Assembly: GCA_964035575.1 (NCBI GenBank)
Contig: OZ037923.1
Location: 868,001 to 932,000 of the forward strand
Source of the DNA: Rhynchopus sp. YZ270_cl-10
Lineage: Eukaryota > Euglenozoa > Diplonemea > Diplonemida > Diplonemidae
DNA length: 64,000 bases
Direction of reading: 5' to 3'
Position numbers and translations under genes: made by a program. Below the pieces are notes generated by a model that worked only from the letters and a program-made list of their open reading frames with translations, did no database searches and was not told the DNA's origin. The stretch's first letter is position 1; the number at the start of each line of letters is the position of its first letter. Shown here piece by piece: positions 1 to 11,290 of this stretch.

Positions 1-290
1 GTTTCCTTGACAAAATCCATTTCTGTCACGACTTTTTCCGTGACAAAAAGTTCGGTTTCCTTGACAAAATCCATTTTTTCATTGACATTTTTTTGTCACT
101 GAATTTTTGGATTTGTCACGAAATCGAATTTTTTTTTGTCAATGAAAAAATCGGTTTGTCACGAAATCGAATTTTGTGTGTCAATGAAAAAATTGGTTTG
201 TCACGAAATCGATTTTTTTTTGTCACGAAATCGAATCTTTCAAAAAAATTCCGTGACAAAATTCCGTGACAAATCGGTGTCACGGTAATT
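1..290. repeat. Degenerate short tandem repeats
   Basis: The window opens with imperfect repeats of about 25-35 bases built on the phrases TTTGTCACGAAATCGAATTT and CCGTGACAAAATTC, in both orientations (gtcac and gtgac alternate). No coding potential is seen. It looks like part of a minisatellite or the arm of a larger element cut by the window edge. Confidence 0.6.
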
Positions 291-1216
291 TTCGAGGCCG
301 AAATCGAACTTTTCTCTTTATTTATTTATACAGGGTTTCGCCCCGGTGGGGCGAAGCCCTGGGGCGAAATAAAATGTCATTTTTTCAGGAAAAGATTTTT
401 TTAACGAAAAAAAATATTTTTCGCCCCGGGGCGAACGCCCTGGTTTCCGGGCAAAAAGAAAAAAGGGAAAAAGAAAAGTTTTATAGACGAACCTTACTGG
501 GGGGGGGCTAATAAAGTATACGGTGCTAATAAAGTATACGGGGGTAATAAAGTATACGGCGCGGAAACCCATTTTGAGCGTGGAAATCTGTGAAATAAAG
601 TATCAGTCCTATTCGTGGTCATTTACCCCCCCCCCTTTGGGTCGGTGAACCGGAAATTTTGGAAATAAGGGGGTAAAATAAGGGGGGGGGGTAAATGAGG
701 GGGTAAGGGGGGGGGGTAAATTACCATGTTATGGGTTAGGTCATGTTTTTGGGTGGGAAGGGGGGACTTTTTCATACACGGTGGGGTAAAATTTTGCACA
801 ACACAGTGTGACGACACATGCTCTCATGACAAATGTGTCATCTGAAAAAAATTCCTCACTTCCTTGCGACATCGCAAGCAGTCATGCATCATGGATCCAC
901 ATCATCCACATCATCTTTCTGCCCGTGCCTGAACCATGACTGGTCAGGGATCACGGTGTTGCCTCAGATTCCGTGAGGTGTCCCAAACGTATCGCCCACG
1001 CAGCACAAACGTACCCACCTGCACCCATCTACCTGCACACGTGATGTAAAACAGGGTGAAAGATTATTTGCACTTTACCCCTTTCCTCATTTCGAGCTTG
1101 TCTCCAGCTTCAAATCAGACGAGTCCTACAGTCTCCGGATGTACGACCCGCTGAACACATCAGCCCCTCCCAGCAAACCATAAAACAAAACAGGTATGCG
1201 CTGCACTAAGTGAAAC

Positions 1217-1341
1217 TATTACCCCATAATTACACGCCAGGTGGTGTTTTGCCACTCGTTCCCTGAACCCCCTCGCTTCGCTCGTGGGTTTAGGTCACTC
1301 GTGACAAAACACCACCTGGCGTGTTGCGGCGATAATTACCC
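1217..1341. repeat. Foldback palindrome, related to 14195-14330
   Basis: The arms read taccccataattacacgcc and cacctggcgtg with complementary centres around gagcgaagcgag-type sequence (cctcgcttcgctcgtggg). The same core, with ataattacacg arms and the gtgacctaaaccca centre, recurs near 14.2 kb, so it is a dispersed foldback family. Confidence 0.6.
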
Positions 1342-1354
1342 AAAAATTACCTGG

Positions 1355-1396
1355 TGGCTGGTACTTTACCCCCCCAGGGGGGTAAAGTACCAGCCA
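1355..1396. repeat. Perfect short hairpin
   Basis: TGGCTGGTACTTTACCCCCC is followed almost immediately by its complement ending gtaaagtaccagcca. Arms are about 19 bases with almost no loop. It lies inside the nested TIR element. Confidence 0.7.
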
Positions 1397-1969
1397 CAAC
1401 AGGGTATTATAAGGGGGGGGGGTAAATTACCATGTTATTTTGGCCTGAACCGTTTTTTTCTGAAAAAGGGGGTAAAATAAGGGGGGGGGGGTAAATTTAG
1501 GGGGGGGGGTAAATGACCACGAATAGGACTGATACGGTTTTTGTGTACATTTTTCTTACTAAAAAAATTTTCCAGCAAGTTTTGCACAAAAAATCGAAAA
1601 AAATTTTTTTTGATTTCGGTGGTCCGGATTCTCTGCGTGCTGTGATGGGGTCACTTTGCACTGAGAAACGAGTATTTTTGACCTAAAACGCGTGTATCAG
1701 TTTTTACACGATTGGTACTGATGGGGTTCAGATTTGTGAAAATTTAAGTCACCAAAAAAATGTTCATTTTTCCACATTGACCCCACCACTGGCTGGGATT
1801 GGCCCAAAAATGTCAATGGTGGTGTTTTCGCGAGGTTTCGGCCACTAGAAACCCCAAAATAACAGTGATTTTTTTTTTTTTCCCTTTTTCGTTTTTTTGG
1901 CCATTTAAGCAGTAATTCCCGCCGAATAAAGTATACGTATACTTTAATAGCTCCCCCCCAGTAAGCCTC

Positions 1970-2574
1970 TCATGCTTGGTCACTTTATCAAAATATTAGG
2001 TCGTGGCGTTGAACCACATCTCAGGTTTCTGCCACGCTTCTCCACACTCATTTCAGTAGAGGTGTAGGGCACACTCATAAAAGGGCCGCCACACAAATAG
2101 AGGGGAAAATGCGAAAGGATTATTTCATATACTTTCTTTTCTTAAACGAAACGAAAAGAAAGCAAAGAGGGTGCGACAAATGTACCCTTGCTTTTTTTTT
2201 TGGAATGTTTTGCAAAACGTAGAAAAAGAAAAATAAATACTTCATACACAAATTGAAACTTCAGTAGATTGAAAGGACAAAAAGAACAAAAAACACACTT
2301 CAAATATTTCCGCCCAAACACTCCAAAAAAAGCACACAACAGAAGAATTGGTCCAAGACATCCACCGATACGTGCAGTTGTTGTCGCCTGCAGTAGAACA
2401 GCGCTACAAACAGGGACGCCAAAAAAGCTCGAATCTTTGGGAAAATTCTTTTACCCTAGCCTCCATTGCTTTCTTTTCTCCCCCCTCCCCAGCCACCTCT
2501 CCACGAAACCTCCAACCCCCAAATCCCACGACACTTCTTATCCCTTCATATTGCCCAAAAATCCTTCCACAAAA
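1970..2574. other. Spacer downstream of the K+ channel gene
   Basis: No gene is recognised. At 2126-2160 there is one copy of a dispersed short repeat (tttcatatactttc, then gaaaagaaag) also seen near 18.38, 25.68, 27.04, 30.54, 51.68 and 52.35 kb. The remainder is A/T-rich or C-rich sequence forming the 3' side of the channel gene. Confidence 0.5.
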
Positions 2575-4947
2575 TTAGTCAAATCGAATGGAACTTCGTC
2601 GTTTCGCACTACTACTTGGCGCTGCGCTTGGGGATTCTGGAGGAGATGGCTCACCGTGCGGCGGCGGTGGCGGCGGGCCTAACGGAGGGATACCACTGTT
2701 GTGCCGGGAGACGAGAAGCATATGCTCGATACGGGTCACTGCGTCTATGAGAGTCTCCATGCGTTCTTCCAGACGTTCGAGCCGCACTTCCGGCATGCTG
2801 TTCGAGGAGCTTCTGGTTGGCGGCGGTGCAGGAGGTGATATGGTCATGACCGGCACACCACCTCCCTGCGTCTGCGGGGCGGTTGTCGTCGGGCTGAAGG
2901 CTTTGAAGGTGTGCATGGACCCTTTGGTTGCTTCGCTCTGGGATAAAGGGTGCTCTGGGGACAGAGGGTTGATCGTTGGGAGGGATTTGTTCGTTTTGCA
3001 GGTGGTGTCGAGCATGTCGGTTTCAATGGATGTGTCGCTAAGGCGAGGTGTGGATGCCAGGTCTGAATACCCTTCTGGCTGGTCTGCAGTCAGTTCGTTG
3101 CCGTACTCACGAATGGAGACCGTGTGTTGCCGGGCGGGTTTTTCCGACTCAGTGTCCGCCGCAGCAGCATCTTCTTGTTCACGTGCAGTTTTTTCGGCAA
3201 GTTCGCGTTCCTCCTTTTCCTTTTCTTCAGCAGTCTTCGGTGTCTTGCGTTTCTCCACCTCAAGCCTCACAGTGTCCCCCAGCTCCGGAAAGGTTTCAAC
3301 GATTTCGACGAATTTGTCTTTCTCAAGAATGAACAAATCGCAATACGTCAAGGCTCGGATTGTTGCATTGCGCTTTGCCTCTGTCAGCAGGGCGATCTCC
3401 CCGAAGAACCCCCCTGGCCGCACCACACCCCAATGCTCCCCTTCCGGGGAAAGCACATCACCAAAACCATGAGAGAGAAAGTACATCTCTGCCCCTTCGT
3501 CACCAGCTTTGATGATCACTTCTTCGGGCTCAAAAATCACATTTTTGAGTCCATTTGCGAGGCTTACTAGACACGCAAAGTCCTGCGACGCAAACATCGG
3601 AACCTTGCAAATGAATTTGACTCTCACATAAAGATCGATTCGATTCCTCATTGAGCGTGGCAACGTTGCCAAGACCCTCATAAACTGGCCTCCCAAGGAG
3701 GAGTGCAGACGATGGTATTGAAATGCGAAGACTTCCTTCTGGAGTTCCTCGGGAATCGAAAATTCGGACATAATGTTGAGCGTTTCCTTCATGGTGTCGC
3801 GCCGTTCCGACTTCACATCCCCCTTCTGCATCCGCAACGAAATCTCAGAGATCACTACACCATGCAGAACCACCCCCACCACAAACAGCGCAGACGCAAA
3901 CCTTCTCTTCCACGGAGTATCAATCACCACATCCCCATACCCCACAGAGGACACTGTGTATAACGTCCAGTACAGACACGTTGTGTATGTGTACTCTTCC
4001 TCGATGCCGTATGACGTTACAAATGTACTGTCTTTATTGAGGAGCATGAACATTACGGTGATGCAATGAAGTGAGATGATACAGGAAAATGCCATTTTGA
4101 CGTAGGGGAGAACGGCGTAATGGAACTGAACGGTGTTTGCTTCGAGCTTCATGGAGTTGACGATGCTGAAGAGTTGGCCATATTTGAAGATTTTGAGAAG
4201 TCGGAGATGCGCTGCCAGCAAATAAATCCAGTCCACATCAGACGAATGGTTGAACACCAAAAGCACTATCAAATCAAACGGAATGGCAGACATCACATCA
4301 AAGGTGAATGAACCGAAGAGGTAGTGCAATTTAATTTTCTTTTTGTCGCTGATGATAATTCCCGTGCTTTTTTCGACGCAAGAGGTGTTAAAAGCGAGGC
4401 AAATATCGGCGCAAAATACCATCGAAGCAACGATCTCTATCGCCGTCATGAGACCAGATGAGACAACAAATTCGTCGCGTGGGGTGACATAGAGGAGTGG
4501 CACCACCAGCCAGTAGTATAGCATGAATACGAGGAGGAGTGAGTCCCAGAGCTGTCGCCAGGCAGCGTCGGGCTGCATGGCTTCGTTCAGCTTCATTGCG
4601 TTTTCGAGGTGGCAGAGGGAGTCCTTCGATTTTTGGAGGACAGCAAATTTTTTGCTTTCGCGGTCCTTCTCCCGCTCGCTCTTCAGCCTTTGCATCATAT
4701 TGAACATCGTCAGTGTAGTGTTCCCTGAGGACCGCTTCTTCCGTCTCTCCTCCGAAAACCTCTTCTTCTTCCGCATCGCAGAACTCCCCGGCTGCGGTTC
4801 CGTAGGGGACATCGCATGCGTAGTGATCTCATCCGGACTCAACGGGGTGCGTGGTAACGACGACAGCTGCGACCCCTCTTCCTCCCTCAGCTGCACCGCA
4901 GTCAGCCCTTTGTTTGACTCATGCGAGTTGGCACGCTCACGATCCAT
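2575..4947 (-). CDS. Cyclic-nucleotide-binding-domain potassium channel (CNG/EAG/HCN superfamily)
   Basis: This is a 790-residue membrane protein predicted to pass K+ under control of voltage and/or a cyclic nucleotide. Seen in the sequence: a charged N-terminus (1-125), six hydrophobic segments between about 135 and 370, a pore loop with the K+ filter TVSSVGYGD at 331-339, a C-linker (about 375-445) and a cyclic-nucleotide fold (about 446-560) with the phosphate-binding cassette FGEIALLTEAKRNATIRA at 515-532. The S4 candidate (HLRLLKIFKY, about 247-256) has only three basic residues, so voltage sensing may be weak. A charged E/K/A stretch (563-605), a predicted helix near 720-746 and a proline-rich tail (755-770) follow. 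It is intronless as read. The start is the first ATG of the open frame, followed by Ser/Glu-rich sequence. The K+ channel call is firm; the subfamily is not. Confidence 0.93.
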   Translation of the reverse strand: MDRERANSHESNKGLTAVQLREEEGSQLSSLPRTPLSPDEITTHAMSPTEPQPGSSAMRKKKRFSEERRKKRSSGNTTLTMFNMMQRLKSEREKDRESKKFAVLQKSKDSLCHLENAMKLNEAMQPDAAWRQLWDSLLLVFMLYYWLVVPLLYVTPRDEFVVSSGLMTAIEIVASMVFCADICLAFNTSCVEKSTGIIISDKKKIKLHYLFGSFTFDVMSAIPFDLIVLLVFNHSSDVDWIYLLAAHLRLLKIFKYGQLFSIVNSMKLEANTVQFHYAVLPYVKMAFSCIISLHCITVMFMLLNKDSTFVTSYGIEEEYTYTTCLYWTLYTVSSVGYGDVVIDTPWKRRFASALFVVGVVLHGVVISEISLRMQKGDVKSERRDTMKETLNIMSEFSIPEELQKEVFAFQYHRLHSSLGGQFMRVLATLPRSMRNRIDLYVRVKFICKVPMFASQDFACLVSLANGLKNVIFEPEEVIIKAGDEGAEMYFLSHGFGDVLSPEGEHWGVVRPGGFFGEIALLTEAKRNATIRALTYCDLFILEKDKFVEIVETFPELGDTVRLEVEKRKTPKTAEEKEKEERELAEKTAREQEDAAAADTESEKPARQHTVSIREYGNELTADQPEGYSDLASTPRLSDTSIETDMLDTTCKTNKSLPTINPLSPEHPLSQSEATKGSMHTFKAFSPTTTAPQTQGGGVPVMTISPPAPPPTRSSSNSMPEVRLERLEERMETLIDAVTRIEHMLLVSRHNSGIPPLGPPPPPPHGEPSPPESPSAAPSSSAKRRSSIRFD

Positions 4948-5300
4948 AGGGAAAAGGAGAAAAAAAAAGTTTTGGAGGGGGTTTAGGGGGGGGGGATGAC
5001 CCCCAACTCTCTGTTGGATTTTGAAAACTTGGAAAAATCACGTGTCGCAACAGAATATATCCACGCCACGCCCACCCTCCGCCCAGCTTACTTCCATTTC
5101 GTGGTCTACGTTGAGATGTCCTACTCCCGCTACCGCTCGTCAGTCAACGAAACGGGTATAATTGGAACACAAGGGAGCAACTCCTTGTGCGAAGTACGTG
5201 ACTCAGGTTTTCTCCCTGCCTCGCAAGGATTTTATTAGGATTGAATGGCAGGACGTTGACCATTAGCAGAGGAAAGTATGAAAGGAGTGAAAAAGAGGGA
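4948..5300. other. Upstream region of the channel gene
   Basis: Just upstream of the minus-strand ATG lie G- and A-rich tracts (4950-4995). The rest is unique-looking sequence up to the TTAA of the piggyBac-like element. No promoter motif can be named with confidence. Confidence 0.4.
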
Positions 5301-6715
5301 TTAACCCTTTAAGGACCAGAGGGGACATATATGTCCACGCAACCACCTAAATTGGCTTCCACTAGGACTTTTTGAAGATTTTTTTTTTAAATGAGAAGAT
5401 TTTGTGCGAAATCTTTCAAAAGACGCAAGATTCGATTTTTTTTGACGCTCTCATCCCCTCTCATCCACACCCGGCATTATCACATAATAGGGTATTTTGG
5501 GTCATTTTTGGGGAATAATGTACCATTCTGACGCGCTTGAGTCATCAGAGGATTCAAACTTTGGTGTGCAGGGAACCATTTTGTACGGTCTTCAGAACGA
5601 AACTAAAATAATGGAAAATACCCGCGACTGGGCAAAGTAACACGCGTAGTTGCAGTTCCTGACCCTGAACTGGATGTGCCTCTTCTCCGTGTATTTATTG
5701 CATTTTGTCTTTTGAGGAACATTGTACAGAATGGTTATTTCCCTCCCTCCCGCCAAAGCCCGAGGGACCCTTGAGGGAGGTCAGGGCTCCCCGAGGGCCG
5801 AAGGCCCGAGGGAAGCCCTGACCTCCCGAAAGGAGTCCCGAGGGCCAAGGGAGGGTGGGATGTAACTTTGTGCCCCGATCCGTGGCTTTTTGTGCCCGAC
5901 TGTCGTTTTTCATTTTTTGCCTGTAAAAACCCTGTATAAGGGGTGCAGCATGGGGGCACATGGTGCCCCACACATGGCTCTTGCACGCCAAATTGCCCTC
6001 AAATTGCCCGGAATGCCACGCATGGGGCAATCTAGACCGTTTTTGGACCGATTTTCGCGACCAAAAAAATTTTTTTCGGAGGGTCCCTTCGAAATTTCGG
6101 CGGGAGGGTACGGAAAGCCACAGGGAGGGGTACAAAATCTATATCAACACGGTCAAGGTACAGAGACACTGGCAGGAGGGTGTTGGTCGACAACTTCTTC
6201 TTGCTTGGGAAACAGGCGTCTGAAAACAGATTACATGTGCGTGGGATGCGGCGTTCACCTTTGTTCAGCACCATGCCAAGTTGGCCAAAAGTCCCAAAAG
6301 CCCCAACTTTTGTACTGTCCAACCTCTGTACAATTACGGTATATGTAGTTGGTTGGTACCTTCTCTCCATGCAGTGAGACATTATCTACTAGGACTTTTT
6401 GATCGATTTTTTTTTCTTTTGAAAGATTTTGAACCGATCTTTCAAATAAAGCCATTTTCGAAAACCGAAAAAACAGGTGCGCAGCCGGAATAATTTTTTT
6501 CTTCAAAATTTTCAGAAAAAAATATCAGCTCTCCTCAATTTTCCATTTTCCATTTTTCTCATTTTATTTCGATTTCTGCTCCATTTGAAAGATCTGCTCA
6601 AAATCTTTCAATTGCGGCCAGGTACGATCAAAAATATGCATCAGATCACATTTTACCTACGGGAGAGAAGATCCTAGCAAATCGAAAAAATCGGTCGTGG
6701 TCCGTAAAGGGTTAA
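5301..6715. mobile_element. piggyBac-like non-autonomous element with TTAA duplications
   Basis: TTAA occurs at both edges (5301-5304 and 6712-6715). Directly inside are inverted ends CCCTTTAAGGACCA (left) and CCCTTTACGGACCA (complement of the right), 13 of 14 identical. TTAA targets and CCCT-starting TIRs are hallmarks of the piggyBac superfamily. The interior has no transposase. It has a second inner inverted phrase (actaggactttttga at about 5362 and 6390) and a strong hairpin at 5777-5828 (gaggtcagggctcc and its complement). It is probably mobilised in trans by a piggyBac transposase elsewhere in the genome. Confidence 0.8.
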
Positions 6716-9200
6716 AAAAAAAGATGAAAAATTGAAGTTGTTGATGCAGGCACATCTCCGGTATGAAATGCCCAGCCCCGGATGAAAAAGCACTCTTGTG
6801 CACCCCACCATTGAGTCGAACCATGAGTGGTGCTACGCAAGAACACCATCACCCAAACGCAGTCTCAATATAACTACCTTTTGTGTCCCCATCCCCCTTC
6901 ACCCAGGCGGTCTGGCTTTTCCATCACACCCCATTCCTCCGTCAACACAACCTGCCCCATGGCATGTGGTGTGGTGAACCCTCTTCCCTCGAGTAGAGGG
7001 TGTTGGCAGTGCAAAAAACAGTCGCAAAGCAAAAGGCGAAATGGTTCTGATTGTGCACAATGCCAGCTAAAAGGGTGAGGGTGGTCACTCTGCGTTATGC
7101 TACCTTTGTGATATCTTTGATATCAGATCCAGCCCATACCCATACCCACAGTGCAACAAGCGATGCGGCGTGGCGGAGAACCCCCTCCCTTCCCCATCCC
7201 CACCCCCTACACAACGACATTGACAGTGCTAACATGGCGTGTGGACACAGACCACAGCAAAACAGCCGCCTAGCAAACCCTCAAGAGGAGCCACACAGGC
7301 CTTTGAACACAAGGAATGAAACACAGTACACCTTTTGTGCAATGTGCTGTGCTGTACATCAAACACCCCACCCATTGTGCAGAGGTTGTCAGCCCCACCG
7401 CGACCTCCAGCCATCACCTCCTCCTCGGACCCACACCACCAGACACATCACAGCCACCACCACCTCCTCATCAAGAGCTGTGTGCACACCTGGGTTGCCC
7501 ATACCCACAGTCCTCGCCACCCACGATCATGCCGAGACACGAACGTATTGACGCAACACTGTTTCCCCGCTCCGCCGTCTTTTCCAGCACCCCTGCACCA
7601 TTCCCCTCTGTGCACATACACCCCCGCACATAGACAGCACCCCCACTCAGCAACTGCCTACACCTGCTTTCACATACACCCTACGCCCAACCCCCTTCCC
7701 ACCAGGAACGATCCCTCAGCGTCTTCGGACCACCTCAACTCTCTACCCCAAAATGGACAAACATCCTGCACAGAACTCATGTCAAAACACACACACCCTG
7801 CAAACCTGGCCTGCACAACGTTAACGTACCCCCTCGTTAATCGTCTCCTGTAGCGACCCTTCCACGTCCGTGACGGTCTACCTGAGACAACACACCAGGG
7901 GGAAACACAACTCGAAAACGAACACCTACCCCACCCCCTTCCCCCCTCACATATTTATGCCACAGGGTAATTCGCATCACATCCCTTGGGTGGTCAGAGG
8001 CAGAGGCTCACCACAACACAGGCTACTATGCTGATTGCAGTAACAGAATAAACGCCGACACCGGCTTTTATAATGAAACACGCAAACTCACATACACCTG
8101 GCAGGGGGAACTGAGAGCACTGCTGCCTTTGCGACACTCCTCCAAGAAATCAGCAAAAAGAACCTCCGCAGCAAACATCAAACATGACACCTCCCACCTC
8201 TCACCTCTCTCAATGCACGCAGGACTTTTCACACGGAGCCATCTCCCCTCCCCAAGGTAACCCCAAGCACACTGCCCTGCTCGAGCAAACCCTCAAGAGA
8301 TGCCACATAGGCCTTTGAACACAAGGAATGATACACAATGCACCTTTTGTGCAATGTGCTGTGCTGTACATCCTCTGACCCACACCACCATACACATCAC
8401 AGCCACCACCACCTCCTCATCAAGAGCTGTGTGCACACCTGGGTTGCCCATACCCACAGTCCTCGCCACCCACGATCATGCCGAGACACGAACGTATTGA
8501 CGCAACACTGTTTCCCCGCTCCGTTGTCTTTTCCAGCACCCCTGCACCACTCCCCTCTTTGCACACATACACCCCACACACAGACAGCACCCCCCACTCA
8601 GCAACTGCCTACACCTGCTTTCACACACACCCTACACAAAAAGGCCATATTCTGCACAATTACCCTCACTAGGCATCAAACCACCCTACACATCCCTATG
8701 CCACCCTGGCAACACCCCACATAAAATTGCAAACCACACCACACACCACACCATGGCACACCTCCCTCCAAAAGGCCCCAACGACACAATGCTTCCCCAC
8801 ACCCCTATCGGCAACGCTCGTCTACGCGTATACCATGCGCACACGGGTCGACCATCGATGCTACTGTGAACAAACCAGCGTGCACAATGCAGGCGTAAGC
8901 TTCCAACGACACAATGCTTCCCCACACCCCCTATCGGGAACGCTCCACTCTTAGCAACCATCCACTCCTTTCACATGCACAAATCCCCCCTCCCCTTGAG
9001 GCCCTCCCCCACCCTCCCCCACTGAGTCCAAGCGGTGCCAGCAAGGGTAGCGTACTGCCACCATCCACACACATCGCATGTCACCCCACCCCCCACCCCT
9101 TCTCCCTCACGCAGCCGTCTACAAGGGGAGGGTGTGTGAACCACGCAGTGTAGTGGTACAACAGCACAGTGCACACAACGTCTGTACACACCACCATCCT
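6716..9200. repeat. C/A-rich low-complexity region with internal segment duplication
   Basis: Long C-rich, CACA-rich DNA yields many small spurious open frames. A segment at 7277-7690 is repeated at 8289-8650 (both contain caatgtgctgtgctgtacat and gagctgtgtgcacacctggg), with a central deletion in the second. A shorter phrase, cgacacaatgcttccccaca, occurs at about 8780 and 8905. A degraded copy of the dispersed gatgcaggcac repeat lies at 6737-6800. No gene is supported. Confidence 0.6.
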
Positions 9201-9789
9201 CAGCGCACCCTACTATAGCTTCAGAGAGTTAGACGCGGATCAGTGATTGAACTGCGATGTTTGTCTCTCTTTGTTCCCCCCCCCCTTCCCTCTCGCTTTC
9301 CTCAGTGCAACAGAGAAACCCTTTATTGTGTATTCTATTATGAAATATGCCTATTCAGAACCCCACCCACAAGAAACCCCCATTCTCTCCGTCTCGTGTA
9401 CACCCAAGAAAGCTCGATTGATGATGCCAAAAAAAGGGCATCAACAAGAGCATCAAAGAGGGGTACCGATCAACATACTGCGTCTCCCACATTGAGAAGG
9501 TTTTTTGGTATGAACCTAAGTTAGGTTAGCTAACGGCAAACGCAATTCTTTAAGTTCTTTGGTTCAATGAGGAGACCAAACAGAGGAACCCCCGTCGCAG
9601 CACCCAACCCTCCCCCAGAGACGTGGCTCAACCGCTTTCGAAAAACAACAACAACAACAGTCCTACCTCCTTGGTGTTCAGTGATGTGACAACCCAACAG
9701 CAGGCCACACAAACCCAAATCGGCTATAATACACCCTTATTACAAACACCTCCCACCCACACACCCACCCCAGTGCAGTGATGGCAGGA

Positions 9790-9912
9790 CAGAGGATACG
9801 GATACGGATAGATACTGATACGGGATACGTAAGGATACCTTAAGGATTGTTAAGGATTAGGGATACAGGATACAGGATGCGTGCGATACTGTGTCCGTAT
9901 CCGTATCCGCCC
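9790..9912. repeat. GGATAC-type hexanucleotide repeats with inverted partner
   Basis: Irregular ggatacggatacggatag units run rightward and end in the complementary gtccgtatccgtatccgc, so the block can fold back on itself. Variants ttaaggat intervene. The unit resembles no telomere repeat I recognise with certainty. Confidence 0.6.
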
Positions 9913-10288
9913 ATCATTGCCCCAGTGGGTTCTTCTCCGTTCAGGCGTTACCCACTTTAAATCTGTTATCAAAACACACCCCCCCGGACTCATAGAAAAC
10001 CCCAACTGGTTTGTCATCGTGCTAGGTGTGCAGGCCCAACCAAGAGGGCAAGAGGGAAGAGCAGGCTGTAGTTGACAACAAATAGATTTTTAAAAAATGA
10101 TAGCGGGGGAGGGAATGGGTGTAGAGAAGATGGGTTGTATCTCTTGTTATTAGTGTTCGGGTTTTCTTTGTAGATGGATTTTGTGTTTGCTTATTCTTTG
10201 GGTCTTATACGCACATTTTTTTTTTCTTTTTCGAGGGAACAAAGAAAAAACTCTCAAATTTGGTCAAAAAAAAAAGGTGAAGTTGATA

Positions 10289-10966
10289 CACCATGGACTC
10301 GTAATGACATTACGCGCGTCATGACGAGGTAATTACGAGTGCCTTGACGAGGGCACCCCCTCGTAATTACGAGGGGGTGCCCTCGTCATGACGAGGTAAT
10401 TACGAGGGCACCCCCTCGTAATTACCACGTCACGACGTCGTCATGACGTGGGCACCCACGACAAGGCGATTTTTGACCAATAAAAAAAAATTTTTTTTTT
10501 CCAAAAATCGGGCGTGGTAGGTCATAAAGTGGCCCAAAAAATCCAAAGAAAACCTCAGATTGACCAAATGGTGAAAAAAATTGTCAAGTCAAATTTCAGC
10601 CAAAATACGGTCATTAGACCCCACAGATGCTTAAAAGTGCCAAATTTTGCTTTTAATGGCCTCAAATCATCGAAATTAGCCCTACATAGGGGCCAAAAAA
10701 AAAATTCGAGAGTCCCTTTCCCTGGGAGGCAATAGCCAGACAATGACCACGGGAGCACCCCTCGTAATTACGAGGGGTGCCCTCGTAATTACGAGGGCAC
10801 CCCTCGTCATGACGTCGTAATGCCGTCGTCGTGACGAGGGAAACCCCACGTCATGACGTCGTCATTACGAGGGGGTGCCCGCGTCGTGACGACGTCATTG
10901 CGCGCGTAATTTCCCACGTAATTTCCCTCGTCCCTCGTCACGTAATGTCATTACGAGTCCATGGTG
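10289..10966. mobile_element. 678-bp TIR element built of TCGTAATTACGA palindromes, copy 1
   Basis: The ends are perfect inverted repeats starting CACCATGGACTCGTAATG (left) with the complement at the right, flanked by TA at 10287-10288 and 10967-10968. Both subterminal arms (10300-10460 and 10745-10945) are made of direct and inverted CCTCGTAATTACGAGG and TCATGACG units. The centre (10500-10735) has no ORF of note and shares the phrase tttcgacgatttgaggccat (complement) with the elements at 12.3, 12.8 and 14.7 kb. A second copy in opposite orientation lies at 52896-53574. Confidence 0.8.
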
Positions 10967-11040
10967 TAGTACAAATGCCTCTGAGGAAGGCAGGTGCTGA
11001 CACTCCGGGATGGAGAAAAGAAAAGAGAGAAGTTTATGAG

Positions 11041-11071
11041 ATGAACCTAAGCCTCTCGTACTTAGGCATCT
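11041..11071 (+). repeat. Dispersed CTCTCGT-loop hairpin repeat
   Basis: Sequence atgaacctaag, loop-region cctctcgta, then cttagg. This is one of at least a dozen copies in the window (see findings). It lies about 70 bp from the end of the TIR element. Confidence 0.6.
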
Positions 11072-11139
11072 AATAAAACAGTTGGGATACTTACGAAACC
11101 TAAGCCTTGTTAGTAGTCACCAAAAATAATATATATTAT

Positions 11140-11290
11140 TGACGTGTAATATTTTTGCCTTTATTTCACGCACAGCCCCAAAAAACCCCGAGGAGTGGTT
11201 TTTTTCCCCGAGGGCGCAGCCCGAGGGGAAAAAATACCACTCCGAGGGGTTTTGGGGCTGTAAGTGAAATTAAGGCAAAATATTACACCA
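11140..11290. repeat. Foldback element, cccgagg-rich
   Basis: Left arm tgcctttatttcacgcacag with gccccaaaaaaccccgag, and a right arm giving the complement (ggggttttggggctg, then gtgaaattaaggca). The centre is gagggcgcagcccgag. A related phrase linking protein-free gtgaaattaaagtgcccc lies near 17.0 kb. Confidence 0.6.

Larger units (their letters stand above)
600..1535. mobile_element. Nested TIR element with C/G-run ends
   Basis: Inverted ends of about 36 bases: GTATCAGTCCTATTCGTGGT begins at 600 and its complement ends at 1535, each followed inward by TTTA and a run of C/G. Inside are G-rich motifs of the form (G)9-10TAAAT, a foldback at 1217-1341 and a hairpin at 1355-1396. There is no transposase ORF. 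No clean target duplication is visible. Confidence 0.6.
497..1961. mobile_element. Non-autonomous TIR DNA transposon (outer element), TA-type target
   Basis: The ends are inverted repeats: CTGGGGGGGGGCTAATAAAG at 497-516 and its near-complement ending at 1961. TA lies directly outside each end (495-496, 1962-1963). The outside flanks, gacgaacc on the left and gcctctcatgcttgg on the right, rejoin into one copy of the common interspersed hairpin repeat (gaacctaagcctctcgtgc), so the element landed inside that repeat. A second element (600-1535) lies within it. No transposase is seen. TA duplication would fit a Tc1/mariner-type enzyme, but TIR sequence alone does not settle the family. Confidence 0.65.

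Noticed and set aside
2588-3472. 294-codon plus-strand frame over the 3' part of the channel gene
   Set aside because: It is antisense to the well-supported cyclic-nucleotide domain and tail; its Ser/Gly-rich product has no recognisable feature.
7051-7853. Several 100-170-codon frames in the C-rich region
   Set aside because: Products are His/Pro/Thr-rich low complexity and overlap in all three frames, as expected from CACA/CCCC composition.
9790-9912. Telomere repeat from the ggatac/ttaagg motifs
   Set aside because: The units are irregular, face both ways and do not form a G-rich strand of constant period.
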